Notes under the pieces: model-generated
The model's database searches: none
What the model saw: the letters and a program-made list of their open reading frames with translations, nothing else
Told to the model about the DNA's origin: nothing
Source: CAYLHS01 sp964496205
GTDB taxonomy: Bacteria; Actinomycetota; Acidimicrobiia; Spongiisociales; UBA4744
DNA: 31,592 bases
Direction: 5' to 3'
Assembly (NCBI GenBank): GCA_964496205.1
Contig: CAZBXV010000024.1
Location: 1 to 31,592, forward strand
Shown here: positions 14,732 to 21,913 of the stretch, in pieces
How positions within the stretch are numbered: the stretch's first letter is position 1
Layout: every line of letters starts with the position of its first letter
Position numbers and translations under genes: made by a program

Positions 14732-16200
14732 TGGGAGTGCCGGCTGATCTCACGATTCGCTCGGCGGGCGAGGCGCTCCGCTCCGGTGAGCTGACCGCCG
14801 CCCAGTTGCTCGAATCGGTGCTGAATCAGGCAGCGCGCACCGAAGCCGAGCTTCACGCCTACCTGACCATCGACCATGACGGTGCGAGGACTGCCGCAGC
14901 GGCAGCCGATGCAGCGTTCGAGAAAGGGGAGGATCTCGGTCCCCTTCAGGGCATTCCGATTGGCGTCAAGGACAACATGGTGACCGACGGCGTCGAAACC
15001 ACAGCCGGATCGCAGGTGCTCGCCGGCTACGTGCCTCCCTATGACGCGACCGCAGTCGCCAAGCTCCGGTCGGCCGGCGCGGTGATCGTGGGCAAGACCA
15101 ACCTCGACGAATTCGCGATGGGGTCGTCGACGGAGAACTCCTCATTCGGTCCAACTCGCAATCCGTGGGACACCGAACGTGTTCCGGGTGGCTCATCCGG
15201 AGGATCGGCGGCATCGGTTGCCGCGCGATCGGCGATTGCCGCAATCGGTTCCGACACGGGTGGCTCGATCAGGCAGCCTGCAGCGCTGTGTGGCGTCGTC
15301 GGGATGAAGCCCACCTACGGACTCGTGTCCCGATACGGGCTGATCGCGTTCGCCTCGTCGCTCGACCAGATCGGCCCATTCGGAGTGACAGTCGACGACA
15401 CCGTGACGGTGCTCGAGGCGATCGCCGGCCACGACCCGATGGACGCAACCTCGTTCAACGGGCCTGTGCCCGCCTTCAGGACGGACCTTGACAGGGGTGT
15501 TGAGGATGTTCGGATCGGCGTGGTGCCCGAGCTGTCGGGCGAGGGGATCGATCCCGACGTCCGTCAGGCGTTCGAGCGGACGGTCGATGCACTTCAGGGT
15601 GCAGGCGCCGTGATCTCGGAGGTTTCGCTCCCTTCCAGCTCGTATGCACTGTCCTGCTATTACCTGATCGCACCGGCGGAGTGCTCGGCGAACCTGGCTC
15701 GTTTCGACGGTGTTCGGTACGGGAACCGGGTCGACGGTTCCACGGTCGAGGAGATGATGGGTCGCACCCGCAGGGCCGGTTTGGGTCCGGAGGTGACCAG
15801 ACGTGTCCTGTTAGGCACATACGCGCTCTCTGCCGGCTACTACGACGCCTTCTACGGTCAGGCCCAGAGGGTCCGCACCCTCGTTGCCCGAGACTTCGCA
15901 ACGGCCTACGAGAGCGTCGATGTGCTCATTTCTCCCACCAGTCCCACGACGGCATTCGAACTGGGGGCGCGCACACAGGACCCGCTTTCCATGTACATGT
16001 CCGACGTGTGCACGATCCCGTCGAATCTTGCGGGGGAACCGTCGATCAGCGTGCCGATCGCAACCGACGGCAGCAGGCTTCCAATCGGTTTTCAGATCAT
16101 GGCACCCGCCCTGGGAGAGCAGATGCTGTTTCGGGTGGCGTCGGCTGTCGAACATCTCGCGGGCTTCGAGGCCCTGTCGGCGGAGAAGGTGGGAGCATGA
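14731..16200 (+). CDS. gatA: Glu-tRNA(Gln)/Asp-tRNA(Asn) amidotransferase subunit A (amidase)
   Basis: A 489-residue amidase-signature glutaminase that frees ammonia from glutamine and passes it to GatB. The Ser-cisSer-Lys triad is visible: Lys80 in GIPIGVKDNM, Ser155 in PGGSSGGSAA, and nucleophile Ser179 in GSDTGGSIRQPA. The start is either ATG 14731 (1-bp TGATG overlap with gatC) or GTG 14728 (4-bp overlap), which differ by one residue. It overlaps gatB by 4 bp. It forms GatCAB with its neighbours, making Gln-tRNA (and perhaps Asn-tRNA) from mischarged tRNAs. Confidence 0.97.
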   Translation: MGVPADLTIRSAGEALRSGELTAAQLLESVLNQAARTEAELHAYLTIDHDGARTAAAAADAAFEKGEDLGPLQGIPIGVKDNMVTDGVETTAGSQVLAGYVPPYDATAVAKLRSAGAVIVGKTNLDEFAMGSSTENSSFGPTRNPWDTERVPGGSSGGSAASVAARSAIAAIGSDTGGSIRQPAALCGVVGMKPTYGLVSRYGLIAFASSLDQIGPFGVTVDDTVTVLEAIAGHDPMDATSFNGPVPAFRTDLDRGVEDVRIGVVPELSGEGIDPDVRQAFERTVDALQGAGAVISEVSLPSSSYALSCYYLIAPAECSANLARFDGVRYGNRVDGSTVEEMMGRTRRAGLGPEVTRRVLLGTYALSAGYYDAFYGQAQRVRTLVARDFATAYESVDVLISPTSPTTAFELGARTQDPLSMYMSDVCTIPSNLAGEPSISVPIATDGSRLPIGFQIMAPALGEQMLFRVASAVEHLAGFEALSAEKVGA

Positions 16201-17633
16201 GCTACGAAGCCGTCATCGGAATCGAAACGCACGTCGAACTCAAGACGCGTTCGAAGATGTTCTGCGGATGCTCAACGGAATTCGGCGGTGAGCCCAATAC
16301 CCATACGTGTCCGGTCTGTCTGGGTCTGCCTGGAGCGCTTCCCGTACCGAACCGGCAGGCGATCGACTGGATCATCGAGATCGGGCTCGCCCTCAACTCG
16401 ACGATCGCCGAGTGGTCTGTCTTCCACCGCAAGAACTACTTCTACGCGGACATGCCGAAGAACTACCAGATCTCCCAGTTCGACATTCCGATCTGTACCA
16501 ACGGCCACTTGGTCGTCGATGTGGAGGGTGAGCAGTCGAGGATCGGCGTGACGAGAGTTCACATGGAAGAGGACACGGGCAAGTCGACTCACATGGGCGG
16601 TGACGGCAGGATCCAGAGCGCCGACTACACCTTGCTCGATTTCAATCGTGCCGGTGTGCCGTTGGTCGAGATCGTTTCGGAGCCTGATCTGCGAAGCCCT
16701 GCGCAGGCGCGCGCATACGTGCAGGAGCTGCGCGATATCGTCGCGGCACTCGGCGTATCCGATGCGAAACTCGAAGAGGGGTCGATGCGGTTCGACGCAA
16801 ACATCTCGCTGCGTCCCGCAGGCGACGACGAGTTCGGAGTCAAGGTCGAGGTCAAGAACATGAACTCGTTCCGGTCCCTCGAACGTGCCTTGACCTTCGA
16901 GATCGAGCGGCAGACCAAGGCTCTCGAAGCCGGAGACGCCGTTGCTCAGGAGACACGCCACTGGGACGAGGCAGCAGGTGTGACCCACAGCATGCGCTCC
17001 AAAGAAGAGAGTTCGGACTACCGCTACTTCACTGAGCCCGATCTGGTTCCCATGGAGATCTCGGCCGAGTGGAGGGACCGAATCAAAGCGGCTCTACCCG
17101 AACTTCCCGCGCAGCAGCGAGCGCGGTATGTCGAAATGGGCGTCGACTCGGTGACGGCTACCACGCTCGTCGACGGGGGCTTGGGGAAGCTGTTTGAGGA
17201 TGCGGTCGCCGCCGGCGGATCTGCACGCACTGTCTCCATCTGGCTGACGGGCGAGGTGACCGCCTACCTTCGGCGTGAAGAGATCGAAATTGGCGATACG
17301 CCGCTGACCGGCGCCGCGCTGGCAGAACTCAGCGGTCTGGTCGATGCCGGGGAGGTGTCTTCGAGCGCTGCGAAGCCCGTCCTCGAAGGAGTGCTGGCAG
17401 GGGAGGGCTCACCCAAGGAGGTGGCCGTGGCCCGCGACCTCGTCCAGATGAAGGACACCGAAGCGTTGGGGGCGATCGTCGATTCGGTACTCGCAGACCA
17501 TCCTGACGAGGCCGCCCGTCTTCGCGACGGGGACATGAAGGTGGTCGGCTACCTGATGGGCCAGGTCATGAAAGCGAGCCGAGGCAAAGCCGATCCGAAA
17601 CTCGCCAACACGATGCTTCGCGAGCGCGCATGA
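16197..17633 (+). CDS. gatB: Glu-tRNA(Gln)/Asp-tRNA(Asn) amidotransferase subunit B
   Basis: A 478-residue subunit that binds the mischarged tRNA and carries out ATP-dependent amidation. Visible are YEAVIGIETHVELKT, the zinc-site cysteines in CGCSTEF...TCPVCLG (about 22-42), PKNYQISQFDIPI, HMEEDTGKSTH, LEEGSMRFDANIS, and the C-terminal tail domain (GatB/YqeY-like) from about 330. The ATG overlaps the gatA stop (ATGA), with GGTGGGAG upstream. The longer reading through gatA in this frame is a shadow. Confidence 0.97.
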   Translation: MSYEAVIGIETHVELKTRSKMFCGCSTEFGGEPNTHTCPVCLGLPGALPVPNRQAIDWIIEIGLALNSTIAEWSVFHRKNYFYADMPKNYQISQFDIPICTNGHLVVDVEGEQSRIGVTRVHMEEDTGKSTHMGGDGRIQSADYTLLDFNRAGVPLVEIVSEPDLRSPAQARAYVQELRDIVAALGVSDAKLEEGSMRFDANISLRPAGDDEFGVKVEVKNMNSFRSLERALTFEIERQTKALEAGDAVAQETRHWDEAAGVTHSMRSKEESSDYRYFTEPDLVPMEISAEWRDRIKAALPELPAQQRARYVEMGVDSVTATTLVDGGLGKLFEDAVAAGGSARTVSIWLTGEVTAYLRREEIEIGDTPLTGAALAELSGLVDAGEVSSSAAKPVLEGVLAGEGSPKEVAVARDLVQMKDTEALGAIVDSVLADHPDEAARLRDGDMKVVGYLMGQVMKASRGKADPKLANTMLRERA

Positions 17634-18250
17634 AGCCGATCGTCTTCGATTGTGACGGCGTCCTCGTCGATTCGGAGACTCTGGCGTGGGCTGCCTGGGG
17701 GGACGTGATGTCCAGTTACGGGAGACCGCCGACTGACGCCGAGATCCTCATGTTCACCGGCCGGAGCGAGGCCGACGCATACGCCTACTTCTCCAAGCAG
17801 ATGCCGTTGCCGGACGCACCGGAGTTCTCCGAAGAACTCGCTGTGGCGATCGCCGACCGGTTCACGCAGTCGCTCGAAGCGTATGAAGATGCCGAGGACA
17901 CTTTGCACGCGCTGCATGGACTGGGAACGACGATGGCCGTTGCCTCTTCGAGCACGAAACGCCGGCTGGTGCTCTCCCTCGTGGCGACGGGACTGGACGC
18001 GTTCTTCTCGGTCGTGGTGTCGGCCGACGATGTCGCTCGGGGCAAACCCGAGCCGGATCTGTTTCTAGAAGCTGCCCGGCAACTCGGAGTCGAACCCGGC
18101 GAGTGTGTGGCAGTCGAGGACAGCAGCCCGGGCGTCATCGCCGCGAAGGCAGCGGGGATGTTCGTCGTGGGTGTCGAACGGCACACTCGTCTCGAAGGAG
18201 CCGACCGCAGGGTTCCCAAGCTGACCCCCGCGGCGTTGATGCACGTGTAG
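17630..18250 (+). CDS. HAD-superfamily phosphatase, beta-phosphoglucomutase-like subfamily
   Basis: A 206-residue HAD hydrolase with all four motifs. Motif I is DCDGVLVDSE (nucleophile Asp7, acid/base Asp9), motif II is ASSS near residue 104, the motif III lysine is in RGKPEPD, and motif IV is VEDSSPG. A small helical cap lies between motifs I and II. It overlaps the gatB stop codon by 4 bp and is therefore probably co-translated with gatCAB, but no tRNA-related role is known for this family. Substrates such as sugar phosphates or phosphoglycolate are possible and not decidable here. Confidence 0.88.
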   Translation: MKPIVFDCDGVLVDSETLAWAAWGDVMSSYGRPPTDAEILMFTGRSEADAYAYFSKQMPLPDAPEFSEELAVAIADRFTQSLEAYEDAEDTLHALHGLGTTMAVASSSTKRRLVLSLVATGLDAFFSVVVSADDVARGKPEPDLFLEAARQLGVEPGECVAVEDSSPGVIAAKAAGMFVVGVERHTRLEGADRRVPKLTPAALMHV

Positions 18251-18281
18251 GCCTTGACCGAGGGTCAATGGCTACATGGTC

Positions 18282-18350
18282 TCCTCCTCCAGCGAGCGAC
18301 CCGAGCGTTGAGGGAGGTGGCGTCGAGCCGATGCTCGACGCCGGAGGGGG
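18282..18350 (-). repeat. Palindromic intergenic module, copy C (reverse orientation)
   Basis: Read on the minus strand it begins CCCCCTCCG (18350-18342) and continues into a perfect 10-bp hairpin, GGCGTCGAGC-ATCG-GCTCGACGCC (18342-18319). CACCTCCCTCAACG (18319-18306) follows, ending in TGGAGGAGGA (18291-18282). The flanking words match copy B, while the hairpin sequence is unrelated but fully paired. It lies between the convergent HAD and ABC-permease genes. Confidence 0.7.
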
Positions 18351-18420
18351 TAGGTTCCCACCAAGCTAGATGGGCGCCTCGACGCCGCGTGTCTTCGTCG
18401 CCGAAGCAGATGGGTGCCCT

Positions 18421-18441
18421 CTGTCGGCTGTCTGCTCGGCC
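18421..18441. repeat. Heptad-phased CTG repeat block
   Basis: CTG at 18421 and 18428 and CTC at 18435, next to the permease stop codon. On the minus strand this places CAG heptads upstream of palindromic module C, the same order as in copies A and B. Between module and block, AGATGGGCGCC (18368-18378) and the near copy AGATGGGTGCC (18408-18418) form a short direct repeat. Confidence 0.45.
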
Positions 18442-19223
18442 TATGACGAACGTTGGTACGCCGCGAACGCTCGGGTCGCCAGCCAGCCCATCACGAGTGC
18501 GAGACCGGTGAGCGCTCCCAGCCGGGGCCACACGGCGCCCCAGTCAGGTGTCGAGGACAGCGTCTGACGGGCCACGACCACGCACCAATCCATCGGGTTG
18601 TATTTCGCGATGGTCTGGATCCAGACGGGCGCAAGACGGATATTCATGATGGCCGAAGACAAGAACGCCATCGGCAGACTGAGGAGCTGGCTGATGCCGA
18701 TGAGGGATTCCTGTTGCCGTGTGAGTAGTGCCAGAGCGTTCGAGAGTGACGCGAACACGACGGTGAGGAGCACCGCGGCGAACAGTGTGAGCACGACACC
18801 CAAGGCCCCTCCGTCGTACCTGGCCCCGGCGACGACGGCGAGGGCGAGGATGATGCCCGCCTGGGCCACCGTGACGATGGACTGGTAGGCCAACGTGCCA
18901 TTCATCATCGCACCGCGGCTGACGGGTGATGCGAGGAGCCGGTCCATGACCCCGCGCTCCATGTCTTGGACATAGACGGTGCCTGCCCACGTCGCGGAGA
19001 AGATTACGGTCATGGCGATCACACCCGGGGTGAGGAATTCCAGGTAGGTCGTTCCGGCGGGTGCGAACCCCGGGATTTCGATGACGTCCTTGAAGAGCTG
19101 GCCGAAGAGGAACAGCCAGATCGCCGGCTGAACGAGCGTGGAGACGACGAACGCCGGCTGTCGGACCAGCTGTCGCACCGATCGGACGGTTAGGCGGGTC
19201 GAGTGGGTGATGAGTGTGCTCAT
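18441..19223 (-). CDS. ABC-2 type transporter permease (DrrB-like)
   Basis: A 260-residue membrane protein with six likely transmembrane segments, near residues 25-45, 62-85, 108-130, 138-162, 172-195 and 232-250. The conserved ABC-2 cytoplasmic segment DMERGVMDRLLASPVSRGAMM is between segments 2 and 3. DrrB-like permeases export drugs or lipids together with a DrrA-type ATPase. It starts inside the ATPase stop codon (4-bp ATGA overlap) and has AAAGGAG upstream, so it is the second gene of a two-gene exporter operon. The cargo is unknown. The PadR gene upstream suggests an inducible multidrug or lipid efflux role. Confidence 0.9.
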   Translation of the reverse strand: MSTLITHSTRLTVRSVRQLVRQPAFVVSTLVQPAIWLFLFGQLFKDVIEIPGFAPAGTTYLEFLTPGVIAMTVIFSATWAGTVYVQDMERGVMDRLLASPVSRGAMMNGTLAYQSIVTVAQAGIILALAVVAGARYDGGALGVVLTLFAAVLLTVVFASLSNALALLTRQQESLIGISQLLSLPMAFLSSAIMNIRLAPVWIQTIAKYNPMDWCVVVARQTLSSTPDWGAVWPRLGALTGLALVMGWLATRAFAAYQRSS

Positions 19224-20209
19224 GAGTTCTCCTTTGTGAAGGCACGGCCGGCGTAGCGCAGGTACACGTCGTCGAGCGACGGGCGACTGACTGTTGCGGA
19301 CACGACGGGTATGGCGGCTTGTTCGAGGTGTGCGAGTACGATCGGCAGGGCTGATGCTCCGTCCTCGGCCCGTGCACGGATCGCGCGGCCCTGGGTCGTG
19401 ATATCCGACAGTCCCGAGAGGCCGTTGAAACGCTGTGCGACGATGAGCGCCGTCGCCGGGGAGTCGACTTCGAACAGGATCGTGTCCCCGTGCAACTCGC
19501 CCTTGAGTGCGTCAGGGGTGCCCTGTGCCACGACTCTTCCGCGATCGATGATCGCCAGTCGGTCCGCGAGATGATCGGCTTCGTCGAGGTAATGGGTGGT
19601 CAGGAGAACGGTCGTGTCTTCGTTGCGGGCGAGGGTCTCGATCTCATGCCACATCTCGACGCGCGCTTCCGGGTCCAGGCCGGTTGTCGGCTCGTCGAGA
19701 ATGAGGACACTGGGTCGGTGCATGAGTCCTAGTGCCACATCCAGCTTGCGAGCCATGCCGCCGCTGTAGGTCTTCGTCAGCCGGTCTGCCGCCTGATCGA
19801 GACCGAACCTGGCGAGCAACTCATCTGCACGATTGCGCGTTGCTGCGGCTGAGAGGCCGTAGATGCGACCGGACAGTGTGAGGTTCTCCCTGCCGGTCGC
19901 CATTGGATCGCTTCCGGGCTTTTGGGAGACCAGGCCGATCCTGTGCCGAACGTCGGCAGCGTGACGGGTCACGTCGATACCGTCGACCAGTGCTTCGCCA
20001 CTGTCGGCACGGGCCAAGGTCGTCAGGATCTTGACGGTCGTGGACTTGCCGGCGCCGTTCGGGCCGAGCAGCCCGAAGACTTCACCCCGAGCGATCGTCA
20101 GCGACAGCCCATCGAGTGCGCGGATACGTTCTTCGCCTCGTCCCCCGGAATAGGTCTTGACCAGGTCTCGGGCCTCGATGGCCGGCCCGGATGTCGAGTG
20201 TGTGGGCAC
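19220..20209 (-). CDS. ABC transporter ATP-binding protein (DrrA-like)
   Basis: A 329-residue ATPase. In order: Walker A GPNGAGKST near 50-58, Q-loop VSQKPGSDP, signature YSGGMARKLDVA, Walker B VLILDEPTTGLDPEAR and the H-loop TTHYLDEAD. About 90 C-terminal residues form the DrrA-type accessory domain. The GTG start at 20209 is chosen because AAGGAG lies 7 nt upstream; the in-frame ATG at 20284 would run through a strong inverted repeat and add 25 unconserved residues. It energises the permease encoded directly after it. Confidence 0.93.
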   Translation of the reverse strand: MPTHSTSGPAIEARDLVKTYSGGRGEERIRALDGLSLTIARGEVFGLLGPNGAGKSTTVKILTTLARADSGEALVDGIDVTRHAADVRHRIGLVSQKPGSDPMATGRENLTLSGRIYGLSAAATRNRADELLARFGLDQAADRLTKTYSGGMARKLDVALGLMHRPSVLILDEPTTGLDPEARVEMWHEIETLARNEDTTVLLTTHYLDEADHLADRLAIIDRGRVVAQGTPDALKGELHGDTILFEVDSPATALIVAQRFNGLSGLSDITTQGRAIRARAEDGASALPIVLAHLEQAAIPVVSATVSRPSLDDVYLRYAGRAFTKENS

Positions 20210-20266
20210 GATGTGACTCCTTGATCGGGGAGCCGGTCCACATGCCACTGGTAGGGTGAAGGTGGG

Positions 20267-20300
20267 CCTCGAGACCAGGTTCACCTGGACCGACTCGAGG
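20267..20300. promoter_or_regulatory. Nested inverted repeat upstream of the ABC exporter
   Basis: Outer arms CCTCGAG (20267-20273) and CTCGAGG (20294-20300) enclose the inner dyad CCAGGT-TC-ACCTGG (20275-20288). It lies 58 bp upstream of the exporter start and 47 bp past the padR stop. The 14-bp inner dyad looks like a DNA operator, possibly for the adjacent PadR protein; the whole could also fold as RNA if padR and the exporter are co-transcribed. Confidence 0.5.
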
Positions 20301-20304
20301 TTTG

Positions 20305-20338
20305 ACCCCGGTCGCGTGTTGCTGCACTCGACCGGGGT
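20305..20338 (-). terminator. 10-bp hairpin downstream of padR
   Basis: ACCCCGGTCG (20305-20314) pairs perfectly with CGACCGGGGT (20329-20338) across a 14-nt loop, beginning 9 nt after the padR stop in the direction of transcription. There is no T-run. It may end or attenuate padR transcription before the exporter genes. Confidence 0.45.
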
Positions 20339-20347
20339 TGTGCTTGC

Positions 20348-21046
20348 TCAGTCGCCCGAATCGGCGAAGCCGTCAGGCATCAGGATGCGGCCCTCCTCTC
20401 CCAAATAGCCGATCGGATCGGAGACGATCTCCTCCATCGAGACGCCCTGGTCTCGCAGTTCATATATGCGGCGCCATATCGGTGTGCCCGACAATGCTCC
20501 CGACCTGATGTCGACGGCGAGCTTCTGGACGAACTCCAGCTCGGCTTCGAGCATCGCTTCGCGGAAGACCGACTCGACGATGAAGACCTCCGGAAGGTCC
20601 ATCTCGCGCGCGACGTTGTTGGATGCTGCGACCGAGCCGATCTGGATTCTCAGGCGTTGCGCCCGGACCTCGAGCAGCCTTGCGGCCTCATCCGGGGGCA
20701 GACCGGCTATCAACGAAAGCCCCGCCTCCAGCGATGTGTATTCGCGGGTCGGGGTGGACAAGAGTTCGGCGAGCCAGTCCTCGTACTCGTCGATTCCCGC
20801 CGAGGTGATCGCGTAGACCGTTCTCTCCGGTCGTCGTCCCTCCCGAACGGTTTCTTTGACCTCGATCAACCCGTGTTTGGTGAGTGACGCGACGACCGAG
20901 TACAGGGACCCGTAGTTGAGCTTGATGCTCTCTTCCTTCCCACGGCTTCGAAGCGTCTGCGAGATCTCGTAGGGGTGCATCGGCCGTTCGGTGAGGCATC
21001 CGAGCACGGCGAGAGCCAGAGGATTTGGCACACGTCTGCGGCTCAT
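20348..21046 (-). CDS. PadR-family transcriptional regulator
   Basis: A 232-residue regulator. The N-terminal winged helix of the PadR family is clear: LAVLGCLTERPMHPYEISQTL near 12-32, KLNYGSLYSVVASLTKHGLIE near 42-62, and the wing ERTVYAITSAG. The C-terminal helical part (about 105-185) is the Vir-like dimerisation region, longer than in minimal PadR proteins. The ATG at 21046 has a GAGGAG site 5 nt upstream. The next genes on the same strand encode a DrrAB-like exporter, the usual target of PadR repressors such as LmrR and LadR. Control of that exporter and of its own promoter is inferred. Confidence 0.92.
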   Translation of the reverse strand: MSRRRVPNPLALAVLGCLTERPMHPYEISQTLRSRGKEESIKLNYGSLYSVVASLTKHGLIEVKETVREGRRPERTVYAITSAGIDEYEDWLAELLSTPTREYTSLEAGLSLIAGLPPDEAARLLEVRAQRLRIQIGSVAASNNVAREMDLPEVFIVESVFREAMLEAELEFVQKLAVDIRSGALSGTPIWRRIYELRDQGVSMEEIVSDPIGYLGEEGRILMPDGFADSGD

Positions 21047-21078
21047 TGACGCTCCTCAGTAGCGATTACTCGATTCAG

Positions 21079-21107
21079 AGTATACGAACGAGGACACTCT
21101 ATACCAA
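21079..21107 (-). promoter_or_regulatory. Near-consensus sigma-70-type promoter of padR
   Basis: On the minus strand TTGGTA (21107-21102) is followed by exactly 17 bp and then TATACT (21084-21079), about 32 nt from the ATG. This is the best two-box promoter in the window. An AGAGT/ACTCT inverted repeat (21077-21081 with 21096-21100) overlaps the -10 box and spacer and could be an autoregulatory operator. Confidence 0.65.
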
Positions 21108-21130
21108 GTGTTCGCGTTCGACGACAGTTC

Positions 21131-21193
21131 CACCCAGCACCCAGCACCCACGACACAGAACTCGGCACCCAGAACCCAAGACAGCGACTCACG
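21131..21193. repeat. Heptad-phased CACCCAG repeat block
   Basis: Nine 7-bp units. CACCCAG occurs three times (21131, 21138, 21166), and diverged units between them stay in phase. CAG or its variants fall at 21135, 21142, 21149, 21156, 21163, 21170 and 21177. It is the longest block in the window, in the padR/small-membrane-gene divergent spacer. Confidence 0.65.
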
Positions 21194-21198
21194 TGCCC

Positions 21199-21204
21199 TA
21201 GGCT
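21199..21204 (+). promoter_or_regulatory. Candidate -10 box of the small membrane gene
   Basis: TAGGCT, 8 nt before the ATG at 21213. There is no ribosome binding site, so the transcript may be leaderless. Confidence 0.4.
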
Positions 21205-21212
21205 TTCCCTCT

Positions 21213-21353
21213 ATGGAGAACTTGGCGTTGATCGTCGGGATCGCCGCAGTGGCGCTGGCTGCCTTCTGGCTGATCAAGAAGCTGCTCTCGCTCGCCTTCT
21301 GGACGGCGCTGCTTGGGCTCGGCGCGTGGCTCTGGTACTTCAAGATCCGATAG
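21213..21353 (+). CDS. Small membrane protein of unknown function (46 residues)
   Basis: I do not recognise a family. The peptide has an N-terminal hydrophobic segment (about residues 4-20), a KK pair at 22-23, and a second hydrophobic segment (about 25-42) rich in Trp and Leu, ending in YFKIR. That gives a likely two-pass hairpin in the membrane with a short basic tail. The start at 21213 is supported by the -10 box placement; the longer in-frame reading from 21108 translates the heptad repeat and is rejected. It is convergent with the UspA gene 16 bp away. It may be a real conserved small ORF, but I cannot test conservation. Confidence 0.6.
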   Translation: MENLALIVGIAAVALAAFWLIKKLLSLAFWTALLGLGAWLWYFKIR

Positions 21354-21369
21354 GACCTGCCAGGACGGG

Positions 21370-21819
21370 CTACGCCGGCGGAACCACCATGACCGGGCAC
21401 GGAGCGTAGTGCACCAGGCGATCGGCAACGGATCCCAAGATGAACCGCTCGATCAACCCGGCACCCCTTCGTCCGATGACCAGGAGATCGACGTTGTGCT
21501 GCTCACAGAAGCCGACGATCGTCGCGGCCGGATCCCCCAGCTCCTCGACTGTCTCGTAGTCGACGTTGGTCAGGTCGATCTCCCCGAGGGTGAGGTCCAA
21601 AGCCTGCTGCTGCGCCTCGTCGAGCGCCTTGGTCAACGCGGTTGCGGTAGGAGGTGCCCCTCCGATACCCCACCAGCCTTCCGGCGGTCGAACGACGGTC
21701 ACGATCAACAGTTTCGATCCCCACGCCTTGGCGATACTGGCTGCTACCTGGGACGCGCGGATACTCCCCTCCGACCCGTCGGTCGCTGCCGCCACGACTC
21801 TTGGTGCCCACGACTTCAT
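21370..21819 (-). CDS. Universal stress protein (UspA family)
   Basis: A 149-residue cytoplasmic protein with one Usp domain. The first strand and loop are VVAAATDGSEGSIRAS. The C-terminal ATP-binding signature GRRGAGLIERFILGS matches the G-2x-G-9x-G(S/T) rule, and VVPP ends the last strand, so it is probably an ATP-binding Usp. The start at 21819 has an excellent AAGGAGGT binding site. A much longer open frame extends upstream antisense to serA and is not coding. The gene is divergent from serA with a 94-bp gap. Stress or stationary-phase roles are family knowledge only. Confidence 0.95.
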   Translation of the reverse strand: MKSWAPRVVAAATDGSEGSIRASQVAASIAKAWGSKLLIVTVVRPPEGWWGIGGAPPTATALTKALDEAQQQALDLTLGEIDLTNVDYETVEELGDPAATIVGFCEQHNVDLLVIGRRGAGLIERFILGSVADRLVHYAPCPVMVVPPA

Positions 21820-21900
21820 GGTGACCTCCTTCTCTTTGAACTCTAATGAGGCGACTCCTCGCCACGGCACATAGTGGCTGCGACCATGGTCCGCCCATGC

Positions 21901-21906
21901 GACAAT
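21901..21906 (+). promoter_or_regulatory. Candidate -10 box, leaderless start of serA
   Basis: GACAAT, 7 nt before the ATG at 21914. It overlaps the alternative ATG at 21905, which therefore is unlikely to be the start. Confidence 0.45.
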
Positions 21907-21913
21907 GGTGCCC

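Noticed and set aside
15681..16196. N-terminal extension of gatB through the end of gatA
   Set aside because: GatB family proteins begin at the YEAVIGIETHVEL segment. The extension is an out-of-frame reading of gatA.
20210..20347. Riboswitch or T-box leader for the exporter
   Set aside because: The spacer holds two simple dyads but no conserved riboswitch core or T-box TGGNACC element that I can see; an operator fits better.
2486..21193. CRISPR array or direct-repeat/spacer structure
   Set aside because: Repeats are 7-8 bp with drifting bases, not 24-40 bp conserved repeats with unique spacers, and no cas genes are present.
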